DNA of 64,000 bases from Sorex araneus (lineage: Eukaryota; Chordata; Mammalia; Eulipotyphla; Soricidae), in the NCBI RefSeq assembly GCF_027595985.1, contig NC_073311.1:31735057-31799056 (forward strand), read 5' to 3'. Position numbers and translations under genes: made by a program. Shown one piece after another: positions 54,819-64,000 of this stretch; position 1 is the first letter of the stretch, and each line of letters begins with the position of its first letter. Under the pieces are notes generated by a model. It was not told the DNA's origin. It saw only the letters and a program-made list of their open reading frames with translations, and searched no databases.

Positions 54819-55660
54819 AAAAAGATAGAAGTAGATGAGATCAGGCACGTTCAGGGTGGTATGGCTGTAGCTTTTGCCCAGATAAGATCCGGAGCTGTGG
54901 TGTGAGAAACAGACCCTCTGCTCCTAAAGACTATGATTGAGAGGTTTTCTAACCCATTTGGGCACCCAGAGCGGCTTCTTGCAGAAATGCATCTAGATTG
55001 TGAACTGAGCTACAACCTCGTGCCACTCGGGGAGGGACTTTCCCTCTCTGCCCTGTTTTTCTGAGTGGAAAATGGCGGTGGTGGCAGCATCCATGTGGCG
55101 AGAGCCACCCTCTAAGACCCCAAACCCAGAGGTAGGACTTTTTAGTGACGTAGCCCATAGGTGGTCCTGGGAGGGTGGGCATTACCGGCACGCCTTCCGC
55201 CCAGATAAGATCCGGACCCTCTGCTCCTAAAGACTATGATCGAAAGGTCTTCTAACCCATTTGGGCACCCAGAGCGGCTTCTTGCAGAAATGCATCTAGA
55301 CTGTGAACTGAGCTAAAATATCAGAAACCCAAAACCGAACTCAGAGTCTTCACTCTCAGCAATGAAAAGAAATTATTAAATGATGCCTTTTCAGCAAGTC
55401 TGATTGTTGGGGGAAAATTCCAAACAATAATAGTGAGTTCTCTATCGAAATATTGAATGTATTCAAAGTATAGAGAGAATAAAGTGAAGATCATTAGCTA
55501 CTTAGGTGGGGGAAGGGTTCTTGGTGGTGGAACACATGTGCACTGGTGAAGGGATGGGGGTTTAATCAGTATATGACTGAGACTTAAACCTGAAAGCTTT
55601 GTAATCTTATTCATGGTGATTCAATAGAATAAAAACTTAAAAAAAAAGATAGAAGTAGAT
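54819..55660 (+). mobile_element. Internally deleted L1-like element with 5' tandem units
   Basis: A duplication of up to 18 bp (core AGATAGAAGTAGAT) flanks it: left 54819-54836, right 55643-55660. The 5' part (54837 to ~55315) is GC-rich. In it a unit starting GCCCAGATAAGATCCGGA occurs at 54876 and 55199, about 323 bp apart; both copies include 'cacccagagcggcttcttgc' and 'agaaatgcatctaga'. The 3' part (about 55425-55642) matches the window's L1 3' UTR ('aataatagtgagttctct', 'gtgcactggtgaagggatgg', 'atggtgattcaatagaataa') and ends in poly(A). ORF1 and ORF2 are absent. The 5' units resemble the repeated promoter units of some L1 5' UTRs (inference). Confidence 0.85.
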
Positions 55661-55877
55661 ACATTGCAATATTCTACCCTTATCTTGTTGCCTTTGTTTT
55701 TCAGCACTGGACAGCACTATGACCTCTTGCATGCAGTGATGATGTAATTATTTTCAAGACTGAAAAATTTTGAAAATGCTTTTAGTAGAAAGCATTTTGG
55801 TTATGCATATATGTCAAAAATCAAATTAATACAGTGGTGTCTCATCATGTTTCAAAATATACAAAATATTCTAAAGT
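55661..55877. other. Unassigned spacer
   Basis: Unique AT-rich DNA between the deleted L1-like element and a SINE-B. Confidence 0.5.
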
Positions 55878-56146
55878 AATTTCTAGTAGGGCTGGAGTGA
55901 CAGCACAGCGAGTAGGGCATTTGCCTTGCATGAGGCCGACCCAGGTTTGATTCCTCCGCCCCTCTCTAAGAGCCTGGCAAGCTACTGAGAGTATCTTGCC
56001 CCCACGGCAGAGCCTGGATAGCTCTCTGTGGCATATTCGATATGCCAAAAACAGTAACAACAAGTCTCACAACGAAGCCATTATTGGTGCTCGCTTGAGC
56101 AAATCAATGAGCAACAGGATGACAGTGATACAGTGAATTTCTAGTA
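55878..56146 (+). mobile_element. SINE-B, full length, perfect TSD, no poly(A)
   Basis: AATTTCTAGTA flanks it exactly (55878-55888 and 56136-56146). Head 'gggctggagtgacagcacag', B box 'ccaggtttgattcctccgcc', then 'gagcctggcaagctactgag', 'taacaacaagtctcacaacg', and the end 'gacagtgatacagtg' directly against the duplication. Confidence 0.93.
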
Positions 56147-56233
56147 AAAAAAAGAACTCCTCTGAAGAAAACTTTGTAGTAGTAATATATAGATGAACAA
56201 AAGTTGTTCGACAAGGCCAATCTAACTAGATGT

Positions 56234-56427
56234 AAAAAAATTCTTTCGGGGCTGGAGTAATAGCACAGTGGGTAGGGCGTTTGCCTTGCATGTGGCCAAC
56301 CTGGGTTCGATTCCCAGCATCCCATGTAGTACCCTGAGCACTGCCAGAAGTAATTCCTGAGCACAGAGCCAGGAGTGACCCCTGTGCATTGCCGTGTGTG
56401 TCCCTAAAAGCAAAAAAAAATTCTTTC
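56234..56427 (+). mobile_element. SINE-A, full length, TSD
   Basis: AAAAAAATTCTTTC flanks it (56234-56247 and 56414-56427). 'ggggctggagtaatagcaca', 'gggcgtttgccttgcatgtg', 'ctgggttcgattcccagcat' and 'ccctgtgcattgccgtgtgt' are nearly unmutated. The tail is short and runs into the A-rich duplication. Confidence 0.93.
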
Positions 56428-56864
56428 ATTTTTTCTGATCCCACAAAGAGCATACACACCTTGAGTGAGTATACTCCTGGGGAAGTATGCTGGCAAATCT
56501 ACTCTTTGCATATCCTCCTTGAGTAAAATGTCAAGTCTTCAGTAGTTTGATGAAGAGAGTGGAACATGAAAGTAAGAAAAATGTGTAATGGCTTATTCCG
56601 TCTTTTCTTCATCTGTTTTTGGACAAACACTTATCAAACATCTAAAACTTGTTCTGCTTCATGTAAGTTCCACTGTGAATGGCAATGATAAAGAATAGGA
56701 TGTGTGCCAAGGCAGAAAGGAAAGTGATCCAGAAAGAGAGATTGGGTTGATGCTGTTCATGACACACTGTCAAATTAAATTATGATAATGAAATTGTTCA
56801 TTTAGTTCATGGATCTTTTAAGGTTTTACCTATTTTGAGTAAATGCTTTTAACTTGTGAGGTAT
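56428..56864. other. Unassigned stretch
   Basis: No gene or named repeat. Confidence 0.45.
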
Positions 56865-57000
56865 TATTATAACCTCCCTTTTATGATTAAGAAAACTGAA
56901 TTCAAAGATTTAATGTGCCCATAGTCACACAGAATATAGGGAAGAGTTAGGATGTGAATTATAGTTAGTCTTGTTGTCGGATTTTTAACTAAGATGCTAC
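56865..57000 (-). mobile_element. MIR (ancient SINE)
   Basis: 'ttatgattaagaaaactgaa', 'cccatagtcacacagaatat' and 'taggatgtgaattatagtta' follow the reverse MIR order. Confidence 0.6.
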
Positions 57001-57059
57001 ACTATGTTGAGAAATAGGACCAGGCAATCATGAGCCTTTCAGTTCTGAGACTTAATTTT

Positions 57060-57140
57060 ATTAGGTCATTTCTCTTTCTGCTAAGGATGCTGATAAAAAT
57101 ACCTGCCTTAAAGGGGTCTAGTGAGGATTAAATAAGGTTT
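57060..57140 (+). mobile_element. MIR 3' part
   Basis: 'aatacctgccttaaaggggt' and 'tagtgaggattaaataaggt' match the MIR 3' third on plus, with the opposite orientation to its neighbour. Confidence 0.55.
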
Positions 57141-57142
57141 AA

Positions 57143-57290
57143 TAAAATTCTGTGGAGCACTTAGAAAAACTTGCTAAGCCGAGCCAGCTGAGCATCTATC
57201 TGAGTTGGTTCTCTACTTATTGTTACCTGCCTAGGGATCTTTATATATTCAGATCAAAACTTTACTTGCACCAGCAAATACATGGGATAT
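57143..57290 (+). repeat. Unnamed old repeat, copy 2 (inverted pair with 50.1 kb)
   Basis: Partner of 50050-50196: 'gtggagcacttagaaaaact', 'gagcatctatctgagttggt', 'tatatattcagatcaaaact' and 'ttacttgcaccagcaaa'. One frame reads EHLEKLAKPSQLSIYLSWFS. Confidence 0.7.
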
Positions 57291-58480
57291 TGTTTCAAAG
57301 AACTAGGATGTGCTACATAATATTGCTGGAATGCATCACATTTAACAGGAAATATAAACTAAGTTTTAAACAAATGAAAGCTTAAATATCCACCGTATTT
57401 CAATAACCACACCCCTACCAAGAATTATCAGGTAATATCAACCATGACTAAATGAGTGAACACAATTCTTTGAGAGGAAATTGAAAATTTGAATGAGGGG
57501 GATGATGAGGACATGGTAGGGATGCTATGATCCATGTAACCTTTGTTCAGGGATCTCTCTGATAATGTGTGTGTAGCTTGGTTCTAAACAAAATGCCTGC
57601 CCTCAGGTACTCGAAGTCTATGATTATAAAGCATGACTCATGAAAGGTTTAAAATCTTCACTTCACTGGATTCTATTATTTCCTTGAAACACTATTCAAG
57701 AAGCAAAAATTATTTCTCCTGTCTAGAAAAGGAGTTTGACATCACATAATTTGAAGGACATTTAAAGTGTCCCATAAGTAGATTATGTAGTCAAGACTGA
57801 AACCTGGGCCTTTTCCTGTAAAGAATCTGATTCTGGAAAATCAAGCTGGCTCATATAATAATAACAATGATTAATAATAACAATAAACAACTGAGCACTA
57901 CTTTAAACAGATACTATTTTTGGTATCTTGCTCACATAAATGAGCATATTCAACCTTGAAATCACCTCCCTCAGGATTTGCCATTTTCCACTCTGAAATA
58001 GCTGTCTAGCTTTTGACACATATTCTTGAACTTATATTGCTTCTTTATGGATATTTAGACTTACAACGAGAAGCAGATGACCCCTGGTTTGAGGGAACTG
58101 ACTTGACATGAAATTCACTTCACACTGGTCTGAGGGGAGAAGTGGAAAAAATTGTTTCTTCCTTGAAATGGAGAAAAAAGATGAACACTGTCTATAGGTT
58201 GGAATCTGCTTCTGGAAATCCTATTTTTATGTTCTTTTGGTACAGTAGTACCTGTCTAGATGCTTACAAACAGATTTCAAGGAGAAGTTGCCTTCAATAA
58301 TCTGCCGTTTTCACAGTTATGATGTGAGAGAGCTAAAATGACTCCATACCCTGATACACAAGGGTGGATTCAGGCTAGAACATAAATAGCTTGAAAATAG
58401 AATGAGTAAGTTATGGTATTCAATTGCAAACCTGACATCTGATACTCTTTAATGTGATTGGTAATAATCTTTAAATGGTT

Positions 58481-58485
<5 letters not shown>
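57291..58485. other. Unassigned AT-rich stretch
   Basis: About 1.2 kb with no gene or named repeat. Confidence 0.5.

Positions 58486-58544
<59 letters not shown>
58486..58544 (+). repeat. (TG)n microsatellite
   Basis: About 29 uninterrupted units at the tail end of a minus-strand SINE. The open frames on both strands across it are artefacts of the repeat. Confidence 0.98.
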
Positions 58545-58546
<2 letters not shown>

Positions 58547-58675
58547 CATACCTGACGGTGCTCTGGGGCTATTCTTGGCTCTGAGTTCAGGAGAGACAAT
58601 TGGCAGTGCTTGGGGGACCACAGGTGGTACCAGGATTTGAATTACAATCAGCCACAGCCAAGAAAAGTCCCTTAT
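58545..58675 (-). mobile_element. SINE-A whose tail is a (TG)n run
   Basis: 'accatacctgacggtgctct', 'ttggctctgagttcaggaga' and 'gcagtgcttgggggaccaca' are the SINE body in reverse. Confidence 0.7.
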
Positions 58676-59560
58676 TTCCTCAGCTTTCTCCTAAATCTTA
58701 AACGTTCTTTTGAAAAGCAAAATGCTCGGTCAAGGAGAAAGCTGAGAATTGATAACAATTAGTCATAAGGATAGTGGAAGTTAAGAAATAGATTCTTGGA
58801 AATTTATCTGAGGCCTTTAGAAGTGCAAAGGTTACAGATCATATTTAATAACAATGATTTTCAAAAGTCACTTATTCAAAAGTGAAATGATTGCAATATT
58901 GGATCTTTCTTTCACACTAATTCCTAATCCTTGAACCCTAAGACTCCAGTTATGAATTCAAACCTTAATATCTGGCTTAAATGGCCTGATAACTCACGCT
59001 TTTTCAGTCAGTAAAGACTGATGAATCACATATCCATACATTCAGGAACAAAAGACATGTTTTGAATCTGGAGAACTAACATGTTTTAACTAAAAATTTT
59101 TAAAAAATGAAGTTACATTGTGCTATAACATTATATAAGTTTAGCATGTATCATTAACATGAAAATAAATATAGAATTAGACTTTTATTAGTGAAGTTAA
59201 TAATTTTTTTGGATGGTGTCACAAAGCAGTGCTCACAGGGTCTAGAGACCATTTGTAGTGATGGTTGGACAGCAGGGCCAAATCGTTCTTTTCTAAATCC
59301 CAGAATTACAGAGCTGCTTTGACCCTGCAGTGCTGGAGACAAGAAGATGCATCAGAGCTAAGCTGACAGATCTCAAGAGGCTCCAAGTTCCAGCCAGTGG
59401 TGTTTGGGGGGGAAGGGGCATGAATAGGAATAAACAGGGGTCCTGTGCACTCAAAGGATGTGTCTCCAGTGCTTGTGCTATTGCTCCCCCCTGCCCCCGA
59501 TCAAATATCATGTCAAAATTAAGCTTAGTTTATTCTCATTCCCAGGTTTTGTATATGAGT
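58676..59560. other. Unassigned stretch
   Basis: No named repeat. Frames near 59154-59511 show no motif. Confidence 0.45.
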
Positions 59561-59563
59561 ATA

Positions 59564-59620
<57 letters not shown>

Positions 59621-59690
59621 CAGAGACAGAGACAGGACAGAGACAAGAAAAAGAGAGTGACAGAGACAGAGAGAAAGAGAGAGAGAGAGT
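59561..59690 (+). repeat. (GT)n(GA)n(GACA)n compound simple repeat
   Basis: A TG run passes into GA units, then GACAGA units and GA-rich sequence. A 141-codon frame crossing it (59330-59755) ends in Arg/Glu/Gln runs and is not a gene. Confidence 0.93.
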
Positions 59691-59773
59691 ATGTGGTCTA
59701 TAAGGTTAATGTAGGTATGGGTTGGGGTAGGAGAAAGTCTAGTTCTTCATGTTAGGGATACACCTTTCTTTCT

Positions 59774-60424
59774 TTGAATCTAGCATTTTTTTTTTATAAA
59801 TTTTATTGAATCACCATGTGGAGGGTTACATAGTTCTCTCAGGATTATGTCAGTTATACAATGCTCAAACACCCTTCCCTTCACCAGTGCCCATATTCCA
59901 TCACCAACCACCCCATTATACCTCCCGCCCCCTCCCGCCTCCCCAGTCCCCGCCCTTGAAAGTGATAAATTTCACTTCGTTTACGCTTTATCTTGGTTAC
60001 ATTCCATGTTTCAACACATAACTCACTATTGTTGCTAGGGCTTCCCCCCAAAAAAGAAAAGACAGTCCTACTGTCAAGGAAGCATTTGATAGCTCTCCAT
60101 TGCTGAGAATGTAGAGATATTAAGTCCCGCTGTTTGTTACATAACTTTTCTATTCCCCCCCCCCCTCGTCCCGTGCCACCGAGTTCACGCCTGTTTAGTA
60201 ATCACCACGCTGCCTGACAAAGGGAAAAAAAAAAAAACGAAAAAGATGGTTATTTCCCGTCATCAGCCGGCGTGGGGCTCTGGCTTAGTTGATAGTCTGG
60301 TAGAATGTCTGCCAGCAGTTTCTGGAACCAAAAGTAATACGCTGGTATCGGCCCCAGCTTGAGGTTCCACCAGCGTCCCGCTGTTCCAAGTACATAATAA
60401 TTTATTCCCTTGAATCTAGCATTT
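59774..60424 (-). mobile_element. 5'-truncated L1, 3' UTR only, 15-bp TSD
   Basis: TTGAATCTAGCATTT flanks it exactly (59774-59788 and 60410-60424). The 621-bp body (59789-60409) is L1 3' UTR on minus, ending in a short poly(T) at the left. In that reading direction it has 'gatgacgggaaataaccatc', a T-rich run, 'caatagtgagttatgtgttg', 'ggcactggtgaagggaaggg' and 'catggtgattcaataaaatt'. It shares its distal part with 55.43-55.64 kb. The exact duplication points to a recent insertion. Confidence 0.93.
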
Positions 60425-60519
60425 AATTTAATTTCCCCAGAGGTACATTTCTTCTTACTAGTTGTGTTCCTGAGAAATCAAAGCAAGAGATTAATCACAT
60501 TTTATGCTTTATTTATTTA

Positions 60520-60660
60520 GAGGGGTTTTGGATCACACCTGGTGGTGCTAAGGGGCTACTCCAAGTTCAGTGTTCAGGGGACTGTGAGAGGGTGGGGATT
60601 GAACCCAAGTCTCCAGTGTGCAAAATATACATTCAACCCATTGAAGTATCTGACCCAATC
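60520..60660 (-). mobile_element. SINE-A, diverged
   Basis: 'ttttggatcacacctggtgg', 'tggggattgaacccaagtct' and 'gtgtgcaaaatatacattca' in reverse order. Confidence 0.7.
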
Positions 60661-61690
60661 ACATTTTTAAATTGTGATTAAGATCTTACCAACATTGAAA
60701 GAGAGAAGGGTGGAAAGAAATAGAAAACCTTGTTTTGAAGTTTTTGAAAAAAAAAAAAAAAAGAAAGTACTTGCAGTGACTAAGCTTTGATAGTTGGCTA
60801 AGACATGAAGATATTTATTTTGAAAAATGAGATAGGTCATTTAGACTTATTCTGATATAGTAAGATTACTCTGGAGTTAAATGATGCTGGACACTGAAAA
60901 TAGGTTTAATTTTTAAAAAATCAAAAGGAAAATCTCCATACATTTTGAAAATACATTTTATTGTCTAGAAGAAATTAAGCATATCCATCGTCTATAAAGA
61001 CTTACAAATTAACATTTTGCTTTGTAGTTAACAGTGTTAAAATGCAGTAGTTTCCAAAGGTTCTCTTTGTAGGCAAGACTCACATTCTCTGTCGCTACAT
61101 TTATGACTTGATTACATGGAGTTCTGAGTATACATGTATAGCTTTTCACTCCCAGCATTTTCCCCACCCCTCCCATCATGTGGTATTGGTTTAATTTAAT
61201 TCAGCTTCTAGATGGTCTGTGGTGATGGTAACTAATCAAAGATCCTGCTTCAATCCTGGTGACTACCTTTATGACCCAGAGTTAAGTTAATCACTTTATG
61301 AGTTTCCCCTAGAGTGCATTTTCCTCTTAGTGTTGACTGTATGGGCTCCTTTGAACTTTCAGATGGTTGAAAGACTCTTGTTCGTGACTGAGGAAAAGAC
61401 AGTTCATTATCTTCTTCATATGAACTAGAGATCAGGTAGATTTGATTTTGATTGTTAATTATCTTGCAAGGAGGAGTCTGGGTGGAGAAAAGATTCTAGG
61501 TCCTAATGACATCACTGACTTGTTTGAGTAACCTACTGTGATTTACGCTCTTTGCTGACTATCCAAATAATTTGAATCAATAACTTTCCTTTCTGATTTT
61601 CAAGTACTTGCTTCTAAAAAATATCCTTATATATAAATACTACAGCTTTTTTATCTTTGAGCAATGAACATAATACATCTGAAAAAGCAC
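60661..61690. other. Unassigned AT-rich stretch
   Basis: No gene, RNA or named repeat. Confidence 0.5.
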
Positions 61691-61880
61691 TTAGGAGTTC
61701 GAGTAATAGTAAGGTGGGCAGGGCACTTTGGCTTGCAGATGGCTGATCTGAGTTTAATACCTGGCATCCTAGATAGTTCTCCAAGCTCGGCTGGAAATGA
61801 TCTCTGAGAGTAGAGTCAGGAGGAAGCTCCTGAGCATTGCCAGGGTGGCGCCACCAAACTAACACAAAACAAAAGAAAAA
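61691..61880 (+). mobile_element. SINE-A, diverged
   Basis: 'aggagttcgagtaatagtaa', 'tggcttgcagatggctgatc', 'tgagtttaatacctggcatc', 'aagctcctgagcattgccag' and an A-rich tail. Confidence 0.75.
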
Positions 61881-61917
61881 AGAAAGAAAAAAAAAGCACT
61901 TAAAAAAGATATAATAC

Positions 61918-62045
61918 TTGGGGCTGGAGAGACAGTTCAATGGGATGAGTGCATGCTTTGCATGCAGGAGGCCTGGTTCAATCTCCAGCATCACAGATTT
62001 CTGAGCACTGCTGGGAAATGACCCTAACCATTAACCTCTAAGCAA
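61918..62045 (+). mobile_element. SINE-A-like copy, shortened
   Basis: 'cttggggctggagagacagt', 'atgctttgcatgcaggaggc', 'ctggttcaatctccagcatc' and 'ttctgagcactgctgggaaa'. It lies 40 bp after the previous SINE in the same orientation. Confidence 0.75.
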
Positions 62046-62122
62046 TGCTTAGTGGTCTAAAAATTGAAAAAAAAAAAAAACCCTCAAAACTTTTAAACAA
62101 TGTCCTTACTACTTTTTGCAAA

Positions 62123-62163
62123 ATCATCATCATCATCATCATCATCGTCATCATCATCATCAC
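62123..62163 (+). repeat. (ATC)n microsatellite
   Basis: About 13 ATC units with one ATCGTC interruption. Confidence 0.96.
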
Positions 62164-62234
62164 TGTCATTAAGAAATAAATAAGTACAAGTAAATTTTTT
62201 ATTTCACATAATTTAAATTTTTGCCTAGGGAACA

Positions 62235-62555
62235 CCTAGTAGAGAATGTTGGGAGGACCCACTTGGGTTGAAAGCTGCATGCTGAAGGTAGACTATAGAC
62301 CGAACATGATGGCCACTCAATACCTCTATTGCAAACTACAACATCCAACAGGAGAGAGAACAATAGGGAATGCCCTGCTGCAGAAGCAGGGTGGGGTGGT
62401 GGGGATTGGGGTGGGGGTGGTGGGAGGGATACTGGGAACGTTGGTGGAGAAGAATGGGCACTGGTGGAGGGATGTAAACAAAATGCAAACATGAAAATTC
62501 ATAAGTTTGTAACTATACCTCACGGTGATTCGCTAATAAAAATTAAAAAAAAAAT
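62235..62555 (+). mobile_element. 5'-truncated L1, 3' UTR only
   Basis: Same 3' UTR type as 206-568 and 36.54-36.88 kb: 'tagactatagaccgaacatg', 'ctattgcaaactacaacatc', the G-rich tract, 'gaatgggcactggtggaggg', 'cctcacggtgattcgctaat' and a poly(A) run. No clear duplication. Overlapping frames of 60-97 codons on both strands are artefacts. Confidence 0.8.
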
Positions 62556-63159
62556 TCACTTTCGGTACCAGAAGGGAGGGATTGTGTTTGCATACTTAAC
62601 ATAAATTTTGACTAAATCAATGATACCATCTAAATAGTTTACCAGTTAGAGTTTAAGTAATATAATATTATATTAAATATTTTACACAGCTCATTGTGTT
62701 AACTATCCTCTGAGCTATATTAACTCAATGGTTTGCAATATCTTTAAATTATGACATCCTATGGCTGGATTTTTGAGTATACAGAACTCTCAATGAGCTC
62801 ACACTTGAAAGTGAGAAACAACCATTTGTGATGTAAACTAATAATTTAAAAATAAAAGCTTCCAACCCTTTCAGGAAGAAGTACCTGGCTCATATTGCAG
62901 TATGGTTTAATCAAGGAAATATTTCCAGATAACTGCATTCTTAAGAGTTGTGTAAGAGTTTGTCTGGCTGACATAAAGGGTGGGGGTGATGGAAAGATGG
63001 CATTCTAGGCAAAAGGAACAGCATGTGCAAAAACACAGTTAAATAAAGAAATCATGGCTTGTGTAAGAAAATCTAGGGAACAGAACCACCACTATGCACA
63101 GGAAGATAAAATGAAAACTTTTAGGGAATTACATTTTGCTAGGGAATAAGCTAGATGAA
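62556..63159. other. Unassigned stretch with an ancient-repeat patch
   Basis: 'gcattctaggcaaaaggaac' and 'agcatgtgcaaaaacacagt' near 63000-63040 resemble an old mammalian repeat that I cannot name. Confidence 0.35.
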
Positions 63160-63310
63160 CATATATGATCTTATTTAATTCTCACAAATGTCATTTCATG
63201 CAATAGGAACCAGAGGCTCAAATGGACTGGTGACTTGGCTATCTTTATATAGTAACTTTAATAATGGTAGAGCTATGTTTGAATATGGGTTAGTCTGGAG
63301 CAAATATTTG
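63160..63310 (-). mobile_element. MIR (ancient SINE), diverged
   Basis: 'cttatttaattctcacaaat', 'ggaaccagaggctcaaatgg' and 'gtagagctatgtttgaatat' follow the reverse MIR order. Confidence 0.5.
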
Positions 63311-63912
63311 AACTTTTCTTGAGAAATATGCTACTATTTGGAATGTTAGGTCACATTTAGGGTGAAGTTAGTATATTACTTCAGATTTATGGAAAGCCAT
63401 ATAGGAGAATTGTGTTTTCTACTTAGCTGTGTGTTTACACCATGAAGGTATCTAATCACCAATTGGAGACAGCACTGAAGCCATATTTGTGATGAGAAAG
63501 TCGTGGTTCTCTTATGTGTCATATTCATCACATATAAAGCTCAAATCACCCATTAATAATTTTAGGAAATGAAGCGAGAAGAACCATGAAACTGTTGAGG
63601 ATATAAAAGTTAAGGAATACTTAGGGAAAAGGTGCCAGAGATAAAGGCTGAGAAAGAGTTATCAGAAAGTTAGAAAGAAAGGGTAGAGAGATAGAAGTCA
63701 AATGAATGCATATTTTTAACTTCGAGATGGCAATTCAAAGTATCAAATGCTCTTATGGCAGAGTAGGTGAATGTTGATAGATTAAAAGCCAGTTTCTTAC
63801 TAAAAGAATTATTTTTTAAAAATTCTTGTGAGAGTACTCACCTAAGAAGAGCAAACTATTTCAGGCAACATTTGTTATTCTAAATCCTGTTGGAATTTTT
63901 TTTTTGTCATTA
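63311..63912. other. Unassigned stretch
   Basis: No gene or named repeat. Confidence 0.45.
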
Positions 63913-63959
63913 AAGAGTAGTTTGTACAACACAAACTACTCTTGGAAACTACTCTTTGA
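63913..63959. repeat. Short hairpin plus third copy
   Basis: AAGAGTAGTTTGT (63913-63925) and ACAAACTACTCTT (63931-63943) form a perfect 13-bp hairpin with a 5-nt loop. AAACTACTCTTT follows again at 63946-63957. Confidence 0.85.
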
Positions 63960-64000
63960 TGTCTAAAAGGAATTAAACAGAGCATTCCATTTTCCTTACT

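Noticed and set aside
55878-56135. Possible tRNA gene from A- and B-box matches
   Set aside because: The boxes belong to the SINE head; no cloverleaf acceptor stem is formed and the sequence continues into the SINE body.
58370-58640. Cys/Val-repeat and Thr/His-repeat frames
   Set aside because: These are the two translations of the (TG)n microsatellite.
59330-59755. 141-codon plus frame ending in Arg/Glu/Gln runs
   Set aside because: The C-terminal half is the translated GT/GA/GACAGA simple repeat.

Overview
This window looks like non-coding DNA from a mammal, most likely a shrew (Soricidae, Sorex-like). The main clue is a tRNA-derived SINE present in several dozen copies. Its head has a pol III A-box-like motif (TAGCACAGTGGG) and a B-box-like motif (GGTTCGATTCC), which I recall as the shrew SOR-type SINE. 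Ancient mammalian repeats (MIR, L2, hAT, old L1) confirm a eutherian background. I find no intact protein-coding gene. Nearly every open frame lies in a repeat or in low-complexity DNA.

The only cellular gene sequence recognised is a broken, intronless, 5'-truncated beta-tubulin copy on the minus strand (about 37.96-39.27 kb). The longest frame with clear protein homology is the C-terminal end of an L1 ORF2 (35.86-36.41 kb), inside a dead 5'-truncated L1.

Layout: 0-9 kb has L1 3' ends, SINEs, a polypyrimidine tract and a long composite retroelement at 7.4-8.0 kb. 10-12.2 kb has two solo LTRs of different families. 12-26 kb is mostly unique DNA with MIR, SINEs, a second composite element (16.5-17.1 kb), an L1 at 19.7-20.5 kb and a TCTA microsatellite. 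26-30 kb holds a candidate LTR, an old duplicated segment, a hAT fossil, and a composite element plus SINE between TA tracts. 32.8-37.2 kb holds two more LTRs, one split by an L1. 38-39.3 kb is the tubulin pseudogene. 44.8-48.3 kb is a stack of nested insertions in ancient L1s. 50.8-51.1 kb is a near-perfect 107-bp inverted repeat. 54.8-55.7 kb is an internally deleted L1-like element with tandem 5' units. 56-64 kb has SINEs, MIRs, microsatellites and two more L1 3' ends.

The elements fall into transposition systems rather than pathways. SINEs with the A-tail end (SINE-A) and the L1s share A-rich tails. A second SINE end (SINE-B) and a 0.5-0.6 kb composite family end in a non-A tail (GATACAGTGA-like), yet are flanked by perfect 10-13 bp target-site duplications. 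Solo LTRs record past class II-like endogenous retroviruses. Family names are recalled by eye, not database matches; the duplications and inverted repeats were read directly from the sequence.
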